From Guyparkeria halophila (GTDB taxonomy: Bacteria > Pseudomonadota > Gammaproteobacteria > Halothiobacillales > Halothiobacillaceae): a DNA stretch of 64,000 bases. A program made the translations under genes and the position numbers. Below are positions 57,983-64,000 of the stretch, one piece after another (the stretch's first letter is position 1; every line of letters begins with the position of its first letter). The notes under the pieces are model-generated. The model saw only the letters and a list, made by a program, of their open reading frames with translations. It was not told the origin of the DNA and ran no database searches. The stretch covers positions 627,501 through 691,500 of the forward strand of contig NZ_CP140153.1 in the NCBI RefSeq assembly GCF_034479635.1. Reading direction: 5' to 3'.

Positions 57983-58690
57983 TCAGTGGTCTTCCGGGTC
58001 GCCTTCGGGCGCTCCGCCCAGCGTGCGTTCGACCAGCTGGTCGAAGTGGGCCGGGTTGATGTACTGGAACAACTCCTTGTCGTCCGCTTCGACGGTGATG
58101 GCCAGTCCCTTCTCCGGGTAGAGCCACAGCATTGCCGGCGGTTCGTCGTCTCCTTCGCCGCGGGGGACCGCTCGCTTGTCCGCCGGTTCACCGAAACGTC
58201 GCGTAATGAGTTCCTCTTCAAAATCCGCGGTGGGCGCATAGCTGATCGAGCGGATCGGCTTTTCCTGTGCCTCGAGCAGTGCCTCGTCCGACATCGAAAG
58301 CTTGCGTGCCCCGCTCGGCGTCGGGTCCGCAATGCGCGATTCGTCCGCCCAGCGCTCCAGGGTCTCCTGGTCCACGTCGGCCACCAGGACCACGGTGGCG
58401 GTCAGGGGACCGACGTTCATCCGGCCGAAGAACGCCTCCATCGACAATGGCTCGTCGGGCTGGGCGAAGATCGACAGGTCGGCCTTCTGATCGTAGAGCC
58501 GCTTGAAGTCCAGCAGAGTCGATTCCTCCAGCGTCACGCCGAACACCGATACCTGCCCACGCTCGTTGACCTCCACATCCCAGGGCAGGAACGGGTGGTC
58601 GGGCGGGGTCGGTTCACAGCCTGCCAGCAGGCCGGCCAGGAGGGTCGCGCCGAGGGCGAGCGAGCGGGGGGCGGTAACAAGGCGGCGCAT
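57983..58690 (-). CDS. Putative lipoprotein of unknown function
   Basis: A 235-residue protein with a lipoprotein signal peptide (lipobox LAGC, Cys25). ATG at 58690 is chosen; another Met lies two codons upstream (58696). The mature part is acidic and mixed alpha/beta with VEVNERGQVSVFGVTLEEST and TVVLVADVDQETLERWADES, and ends with a proline/aspartate-rich tail. I recognise no family motif. It converges with prfC, 49 bases apart, and is divergent from the double rhodanese gene. Role unknown, probably in the envelope. Confidence 0.75.
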   Translation of the reverse strand: MRRLVTAPRSLALGATLLAGLLAGCEPTPPDHPFLPWDVEVNERGQVSVFGVTLEESTLLDFKRLYDQKADLSIFAQPDEPLSMEAFFGRMNVGPLTATVVLVADVDQETLERWADESRIADPTPSGARKLSMSDEALLEAQEKPIRSISYAPTADFEEELITRRFGEPADKRAVPRGEGDDEPPAMLWLYPEKGLAITVEADDKELFQYINPAHFDQLVERTLGGAPEGDPEDH

Positions 58691-58914
58691 GGGCATTCCA
58701 GAAGACTCGAGGGGGTGGAGGCGATGGCTCGTCAAAGCGACCGTCGGTCGCGACATGAGCCCGGATTTAATCAGCCCGGCGCGCGACGGGCAAGTCGCAG
58801 CTCAAGGCGGGCGTCTCGTCCGTATTGCGTCCAACGAGCGCAAGGGGGTATGTTGCCTTCATTCGGATTGTCACATAGGGAAACGCCTTCGCGTTTCCAC
58901 AGGGAGGGACGCAC

Positions 58915-59769
58915 ATGCCGTATGCCGGGAGTTCAAAGGGAGTTGTCAGTCGGTTGAGAGGGGGGCGGCGATTGTCGGGTGCGTTGGCACTGGGACTGAG
59001 CCTGCTCTTCACCGGCCTGGTCGCCGCGGACGATTTTCCGTTACGCGACAAGTACGCCTCGGTGGGCGTGCCGCCGGTGGAAACCGAGGAGCTGGCTTCC
59101 TCGCTGGATGCCATGACCGTGGTCGATGCGCGCTCGCCCTACGAATACGAAACCCTGCATATCCGGGATGCCGTCTCGATCCCGCTTGCCTCGCGGGACT
59201 TCGGTGAGTCCGTGCTGGGCTTGGCCAAGGAGTCGGGCCAGCCCCTGGTGTTCTACTGCAATGGCGTGACCTGCGCGGTCTCCTACAAGGCGGCGCTGAA
59301 GGCCAAGGAGGCCGGAGTGGAGGATGCGCGTGTCTACGATGCGGGTGTATTCGCCTGGGCCCAGGCCCATCCCGAGCACACGGTGTTGCTGGGCGAGCCG
59401 CTGCAAAGCGCCGACCGGCTGATCGCCAACGAGGCCTTCCAGGACCACGTGCTTGACGAGGACGCCTTCTACGCGCGCATCCAGTCGAGTACCAATCCCG
59501 TGATCGTCGACATCCGCAGTAAGAATCAGCGCCAGGGCGTGTCGTTGTTCCAGATGCAGGATCGTCACGTTCCCCTGACCAACGACAACCGCGAGCTCGG
59601 TGGGCTGGTGCAGGCGGCCATGGCGGAACAGCGGCCGATGTTTTTCGTCGATGCCACCGGCAAGCAGGTGCGCTGGCTGCAGTACTACCTCGAGGCGCAG
59701 GGCGTCACGCAGTACTGGTTCCTCGAGGGTGGCGCCAGCAAGATCTACGAAAGCATGGGGCTTCAATAA
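58915..59769 (+). CDS. Exported double rhodanese, second domain lacking catalytic Cys
   Basis: A 284-residue protein with a signal peptide (to about residue 38, VAA-DD). The first domain (about 45-160) has VVDARSPYEYETLHIRDAV and the active loop YCNGVTCAVSYKAA with Cys115 (and a second Cys120). The second domain (about 165-284) ends FVDATGKQVRWLQYYL, where the catalytic Cys is replaced by residues DATGKQ, so it is probably inactive and structural. A GGAGGG lies before the ATG. In the periplasm of a sulfur oxidiser it may handle polysulfide or thiosulfate. Confidence 0.88.
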   Translation: MPYAGSSKGVVSRLRGGRRLSGALALGLSLLFTGLVAADDFPLRDKYASVGVPPVETEELASSLDAMTVVDARSPYEYETLHIRDAVSIPLASRDFGESVLGLAKESGQPLVFYCNGVTCAVSYKAALKAKEAGVEDARVYDAGVFAWAQAHPEHTVLLGEPLQSADRLIANEAFQDHVLDEDAFYARIQSSTNPVIVDIRSKNQRQGVSLFQMQDRHVPLTNDNRELGGLVQAAMAEQRPMFFVDATGKQVRWLQYYLEAQGVTQYWFLEGGASKIYESMGLQ

Positions 59770-59814
59770 CGCCGCGCCACCCGCCGGTTGCCAGGCCGGG
59801 TCAGAGCGACCCGG

Positions 59815-60744
59815 TCATCCTGCGGGTCGGTGGGGGCTTGCTGGTTGGCGAGCTGCGGGGGCGCGGTCGCGCCATTCGGTGGTCCAGCGTTCCAGCAGGC
59901 CGGCTGCCGTCTCCCGGTCGGTCATCGCGGTGTCCAGTCCCAGCACGCCGGCCGCCTCTCGAAGGTTCTCCACGGCCCGCCGGTTGTCCAGCGGGGCGGC
60001 ATGATTGGTCTTGCTCAGTTTGCGCCCGTCGGGGCCATTGACCAGTGGCAGGTGCAAGTAGCCTGGCACCTGCAGCCCGAGCGCCTCGGCGAGTTCCGCG
60101 TGCAGCGGCGTGAGGTCGGCCAGGTCCTCGCCCCGGACGACCTGCGTGATGCCCATCTCGTCGTCATCGACCACGTTGGCCAGGTGATAGGCGATCGGCC
60201 CGTCGGCCCGTCGCAGGACCGGATCACCCACCTCGGTGGCCAGGCACTGTGCCAATTCGCCCAGGCGTCGGTCGGTGACCACGCGCCGATGCTCGCCCAC
60301 TCGGAATCGCCACGCATGACGTTCCTGCGCCTCGGCCGGCCGTTCGCGGCAAAAGCCGGGGTAGATCGGACCGATCGCCCCCATGGCCTGCCCGTGTCGT
60401 TCGGCCCAGTCGCGCAACCGGGCCCGTGTGCAGTTGCAGCGATAGACCCGTCCGGCCGACTCCAGTTGCGCCAGGGCGGTTTCGTACTGCGCGGTACGCT
60501 CGCTCTGAAAGACCACGTCGCCGTCGAAGACCAGCCCATGGGCCTGTAACTGATCGAGGATCGTCTCGATCGCCTCCCGACGGCTGCGTGCCTGGTCGGT
60601 ATCATCGATTCGCAGGGCCCAGCGCCCGTTGTGGGCCCGGGCATCCAGGAAGCTTCCCAGCGCCGCGACCAGCGAGCCGGCATGCAGCGGCCCCGAGGGC
60701 GTTGGCGCGAAGCGGCCATGGTAGGTCGTGCTGCTGGTGGTCAT
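59815..60744 (-). CDS. gluQ: Glutamyl-Q tRNA(Asp) synthetase
   Basis: Truncated glutamyl-tRNA synthetase paralogue that attaches glutamate to the queuosine in tRNA(Asp). The 309 residues show HGRFAPTPSGPLHAGSL (with HIGH-like motif), RIDDTD, the zinc site CNCTR (Cys102 and Cys104) with YPGFC, and GRKLSKTN replacing KMSKS. No anticodon-binding domain follows, as expected. It converges with the rhodanese gene. The usual neighbour dksA is not here. Confidence 0.95.
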   Translation of the reverse strand: MTTSSTTYHGRFAPTPSGPLHAGSLVAALGSFLDARAHNGRWALRIDDTDQARSRREAIETILDQLQAHGLVFDGDVVFQSERTAQYETALAQLESAGRVYRCNCTRARLRDWAERHGQAMGAIGPIYPGFCRERPAEAQERHAWRFRVGEHRRVVTDRRLGELAQCLATEVGDPVLRRADGPIAYHLANVVDDDEMGITQVVRGEDLADLTPLHAELAEALGLQVPGYLHLPLVNGPDGRKLSKTNHAAPLDNRRAVENLREAAGVLGLDTAMTDRETAAGLLERWTTEWRDRAPAARQPASPHRPAG

Positions 60745-60913
60745 GGGCGTGCCTGCATTGCGTGATGCCTTGCGATGTAATGGCCGATGGCAGCGAACTC
60801 AAGGCCGATCGGCGCATCCTACGGGATGCCGTTCGATCCGGAACTGAGCCGGGCCATGTTCTTCTCGTTTCCCCGGCGGCCCCTCCACCGTCCCGATGTC
60901 GTAGAGTATCGAT

Positions 60914-62935
60914 ATGTTCCGATTCCGTGTTCCCGCTCCCACTCCTGGTCGTGTTGTCGCCCGTCGCTTCAAGAAGGGGGCTGCCCTGTTGCTGGCGCTC
61001 GCGCTGCCCTTTGTCCCCGCGCTGAGCCCCGCCAACGAACCCAGCGGCGTCATGGGCGAGGCGCTGGATGGCAAGCTGGGAACGGCCCTCGAGGCGATCG
61101 AGCGCGGTGATCGTAACGTCCTGGATGGCGCCCTGGCACAGTTGCAAGCCGATCGGCATGGTGACCAGGTTGCCCGCTATCTGGAAGTGCGGTGGTTGCT
61201 GGCACGGGGCGAGCGTGAACCGTCGGCCGTGGCCGCCCGGCTGCGAGCGCATCCGGAAAGCCCGTTGATGCCAAGGCTCAAGCGCCGATACCTGGATCAA
61301 CTGGCCGAAACCGAGGCCTGGGGCGAGTACCGGTTGGTCTTCGACCGCGCCCCCGAAATCAACCCGGGCACCCGGCGCCAATGCGCCTACTGGCAGGCCG
61401 AGTTGGTGCTCGAGGGCGTCTTGAGTGATGGGCAGGCCGACGCTGCCCTGGCGGTGTGGAAGCGCGGTCGCAGTCAGCCGGAGGCCTGTGACCCGGCATT
61501 CGACTGGCTCGATGCCAATGGCTACCTCGACGAGTCTGCCTATCGGGCGCGCGTGCGCGCCGCCGTCGAAACGGGCCAGGATGGTCTGGCGCGTTACCTC
61601 GTCCGCCAAGGCCCCACGGGCCTGGCAGCCTACCGGGACCGTTGGCTGGCCCTGCGTGATCGTCCCGCGACCGCCGTGCCGGCGCTGATCGAGGCCGAGG
61701 GGGATGCCGAGGAGGTCACGCAGGGACTGCTCTGGCTCGCCAAGCGCGAGCCGGCGCTTGCTCGCGAGTGGGTGGCGCGTGCCGCTTCCCAGGAACTGAT
61801 CGACGCCGAGCAGGCCGGCCGCGTGTCCCGACTGGCAGCGCTGAAGGCCGCCTATCGCTACGAGCCGCAGGCGCACGAATGGCTCACCGAGGTGCCGTTG
61901 GCTGCCCGTGACGAGGAGGTCTGGACCTGGACCGTGCGTTCGGCCTTGCGGTACCTGGACTGGTCACGGGTCAAGGCGTCGATCGATGCCATGCCCGACG
62001 AATTGAGCGAGCGGCGCGAATGGCGCTACTGGCGGGCCGTTGCCGACGATCACCTGGGGCAGGCGACAGCGGCACGTACGGTCTGGCGCGAGTTGGCCAA
62101 GACACCTGACTACCATGGTTTCCTGGCCGCTGACCGGCTCGGTATCGTCTATCCCCTGCCCGCGGATCAAGGCGCGCCGCCGAGGCCCGCGGACGAGGCC
62201 GTCGCCACGCTGGCCGCCAATCCTTGGCTGTCGCTCGCCTTTGCCCTGCATCGGCTCGATCGCCCCGACGATGCCCGTCGCCTGTTCAATCACGAGATCG
62301 ACGGATTGGGCGAGGATCTCCTGCCGGCACTTGCCTACCTCACCGACCGGGCCGAATGGCACGACCGGGCCTCGGTGGTGATCGCGCGCATGGACAAGCT
62401 GCACGATCCCGAGTGGTATGCGACCCGTTTTTCGCTGCCGCACCGGGCACTGGTGCAGGCACAGGCCGAACGACAAGGCGTGCCGGCCGAATGGGTCTAC
62501 TCGATCATGCGCCGCGAAAGCCTGTTCATGCGCGACATCGGCTCGGGTGCCGGGGCGCAGGGGCTGATGCAGTTGATGCCGGCGACCGCACGCTGGATCA
62601 ATCGGCAGGCCGGGCTGGGGTTATCGCCGGGACAGCTGGCCGACCCCGGCACCAATGTCGCGCTGGGTACGGCCTACATCGGGCACATGGCCGAACGGTT
62701 CAAGGGACAGTACCCGTTGGCCACCGCGGCCTACAATGCGGGTCCGGGGCGCATCAAGGGGTGGTTGCCGGCGGTGCCGTTGCCGGGGGATGTCTGGGTT
62801 GACACGATCCTGTTCGACGAGACGCGCGCCTATGCGCAGGCGGTGCTGGCGGGCATGGTGACCTATCGTTGGCGGCTGACCGGTGAGCCCCGTCGCCTGG
62901 GCGAACTGCTGTCGGTGGTCACGCCGCAGGAATGA
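60914..62935 (+). CDS. slt: Soluble lytic murein transglycosylase Slt70-like
   Basis: Periplasmic exolytic transglycosylase. The 673 residues start with a basic signal peptide (to about residue 40), then the long superhelical alpha domain (about 50-500) and the C-terminal lysozyme-like catalytic domain: IMRRESLF with the catalytic Glu, GAGAQGLMQLMPATA, NVALGTAYI and ATAAYNAGPGRIKGW. The start ATG has no Shine-Dalgarno and is preceded by a TAGAGT-like element ending six bases upstream, so a leaderless message is possible. Confidence 0.95.
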   Translation: MFRFRVPAPTPGRVVARRFKKGAALLLALALPFVPALSPANEPSGVMGEALDGKLGTALEAIERGDRNVLDGALAQLQADRHGDQVARYLEVRWLLARGEREPSAVAARLRAHPESPLMPRLKRRYLDQLAETEAWGEYRLVFDRAPEINPGTRRQCAYWQAELVLEGVLSDGQADAALAVWKRGRSQPEACDPAFDWLDANGYLDESAYRARVRAAVETGQDGLARYLVRQGPTGLAAYRDRWLALRDRPATAVPALIEAEGDAEEVTQGLLWLAKREPALAREWVARAASQELIDAEQAGRVSRLAALKAAYRYEPQAHEWLTEVPLAARDEEVWTWTVRSALRYLDWSRVKASIDAMPDELSERREWRYWRAVADDHLGQATAARTVWRELAKTPDYHGFLAADRLGIVYPLPADQGAPPRPADEAVATLAANPWLSLAFALHRLDRPDDARRLFNHEIDGLGEDLLPALAYLTDRAEWHDRASVVIARMDKLHDPEWYATRFSLPHRALVQAQAERQGVPAEWVYSIMRRESLFMRDIGSGAGAQGLMQLMPATARWINRQAGLGLSPGQLADPGTNVALGTAYIGHMAERFKGQYPLATAAYNAGPGRIKGWLPAVPLPGDVWVDTILFDETRAYAQAVLAGMVTYRWRLTGEPRRLGELLSVVTPQE

Positions 62936-62962
62936 ACCGGAGCGATCCGGAATTCCCCGGAG

Positions 62963-62992
62963 TGACCCCGGAATGACCCCGGAACACCGGGG
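62963..62992 (+). repeat. Tandem 11-bp repeat with GC hairpin between slt and sbcB
   Basis: TGACCCCGGAA occurs twice in tandem (62963-62973 and 62974-62984). The last part, CCCCGG-AACA-CCGGGG (62977-62992), forms a 6-bp hairpin. No T-run follows, so it is at most a weak terminator of slt. Confidence 0.4.
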
Positions 62993-63011
62993 CTGATCCC
63001 CTTATTCACTG

Positions 63012-64000
63012 ATGCCACGGAGTCGGGCCTTGTCTGTTGCCACCACGCCACCGAGCTTCCTGTTTTTCGACCTGGAGACCACGGGGGCCGACCCGGTCTT
63101 CGACCGCCCGCTGCAGTTCGCGGCGATCCGTACCGACATGGCGCTCGAGCCGATCGGCGAGCCGGTGGTCTGGTACGCGCGTCCCCCCGAGGATTGCCTG
63201 GCGCATCCCGCGGCGGTCATGACCACCGGCCTGCTGCCCGATGACCCGGTACTGGCCGGGGCCGATAGCGAGGCGAATCTGGCCAATCGCATCCACCGAC
63301 TGGTGAGCCAACCGAACACCTGCGTGGTCGGATTCAACAACCTGCGCTTCGATGCCCCGATGTTGCGCTTTCTCTTCTGGCGCAACCTGCTCGATCCCTA
63401 TCGTCACGAGTGGGCCGACGGCAACAGTCGGTTCGACGTGCTGGATGCCGCGCGCGCCTATCGCCTGCTGGCACCCGATGCGCTCAATTGGCCGGTGAAC
63501 GGCGAAGGGCGACCGACGCTGCGGTTGTCCGAGCTGTCGGCGGCCAACGGGCTGACGCACGAGAATGCGCACGATGCCCTCAGTGACGTCGAGGCCACCA
63601 TCGAGCTGGCGCGCGCCCTGCGCGATGCCGATCCGGTGCTCTGGGAGCGCCTGCTGGCGGCAAGGGACAAGCGGGAGGTGGCGCGTGTGATTGATCAGCC
63701 CGGTCACGGGCCTTTCCTGCACGTCTCGCCACGCCTGCCGGCGCGGGTGGCCTCGGCATCGATGTTCGCCTCCTTCGGTCAGGTCGACCGCAATCGCAAT
63801 CGGCGCGAATGCTGGGACCTGCGCTTCGACCCGCTGCCCTGGCTGGATCTGGATGCCGAGCAGTGGGCCGAGCGTCGCTTCCTGAAAAATCCGCCGATCG
63901 ACGCCGAACGAGACTGGGACGACCTGCGCCTGCCGATCAAGTCGATCCACCTCAACCGCGTACCGGTCGTCCTGCCCGCCGAGACGCTCGAGCGCGACGG
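63012..64000 (+). CDS. sbcB: Exodeoxyribonuclease I, N-terminal part (partial)
   Basis: 3'-5' single-strand exonuclease of the DEDDh family. The frame begins with ATG at 63012 (TTG at 63030 after GGAG is an alternative) and runs off the right edge, about 329 residues of an expected 475. Catalytic FFDLETTGAD (Asp20, Glu22), RPLQFAAIRTD, VGFNNLRFDAPMLRF with the second Asp, and HENAHDALSDVEAT carrying the His-Asp pair. The start of the SH3-like middle domain is also visible (LHVSPRLPARVASASMF). Confidence 0.95.
   Translation, partial: MPRSRALSVATTPPSFLFFDLETTGADPVFDRPLQFAAIRTDMALEPIGEPVVWYARPPEDCLAHPAAVMTTGLLPDDPVLAGADSEANLANRIHRLVSQPNTCVVGFNNLRFDAPMLRFLFWRNLLDPYRHEWADGNSRFDVLDAARAYRLLAPDALNWPVNGEGRPTLRLSELSAANGLTHENAHDALSDVEATIELARALRDADPVLWERLLAARDKREVARVIDQPGHGPFLHVSPRLPARVASASMFASFGQVDRNRNRRECWDLRFDPLPWLDLDAEQWAERRFLKNPPIDAERDWDDLRLPIKSIHLNRVPVVLPAETLERD

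Overview
The window is ordinary single-copy chromosome from a GC-rich gammaproteobacterium that very probably respires oxygen while oxidising reduced sulfur compounds. The gammaproteobacterial signature is the pilMNOPQ-aroK-aroB-damX-gltB block with a divergent PBP1a gene, plus the nrdR-rib-nusB-thiL-pgpA block. The sulfur lifestyle comes from soxX, soxA and soxB, two rhodanese-type genes, a TusA-type carrier and a complete cbb3 oxidase locus. A Halothiobacillus/Guyparkeria- or Thioalkalivibrio-like organism would fit, but that is inference. I see no rRNA, tRNA, CRISPR, insertion sequence, prophage or integrase.

Layout. 1-11256 (minus): pilM-N-O-P-Q, then aroK, aroB, a damX-like gene and the start of gltB, which runs off the left edge. 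11406-14440 (plus): PBP1a and a small unknown protein. 14561-17822 (minus): rpsU, yqeY, gltD, hemE; gltD therefore lies about 13 kb from gltB. 17992-21412: tsaD, plsY (convergent), and a bioH-like/bioC pair for the pimelate branch of biotin synthesis. 21662-30086 (plus): ccoNOQP and the assembly genes ccoG, ccoH/fixH and ccoI. 30114-38265: a small cyclic-nucleotide-binding protein (minus), then glyA, nrdR, ribD, ribE, ribB with a decayed second domain, ribH, nusB, thiL, pgpA. 38275-40782 (minus): four overlapping genes, DUF3579-like, rimO, DUF3565-like, moaB. 41047-48944: a one-domain asparaginase, the sox genes (soxXA and soxB separated by a terminator), a BepA-like periplasmic protease, rhodanese, tusA and an unrecognised exported protein. 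49336-57934 (plus): ilvI, ilvH, ilvC, pssA, a probable leucine leader peptide, leuA, a candidate holD, rimI, prfC. 57983-64000: an unknown lipoprotein, an exported double rhodanese, gluQ, slt, and the start of sbcB, cut by the right edge.

How the genes connect: SoxXA and SoxB act on thiosulfate in the periplasm and feed electrons to c-type cytochromes, for which the cbb3 oxidase is a natural outlet; rhodaneses and TusA carry sulfane sulfur. SoxYZ, the carrier on which the Sox enzymes work, is not in this window. The branched-chain block shares acetolactate synthase and IlvC, then continues to leucine through LeuA, whose 5' region encodes a 37-residue peptide with Leu-Leu-Leu-Arg-Leu and several hairpins, typical of attenuation control.

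The signals most worth following are the leuA leader, the split sox arrangement, the candidate divergent HolD, the DUF3579/rimO/DUF3565/moaB coupled cluster, and the unknown exported protein beside rhodanese-tusA. I found no clearly new multigene system; most of the window is conserved housekeeping.
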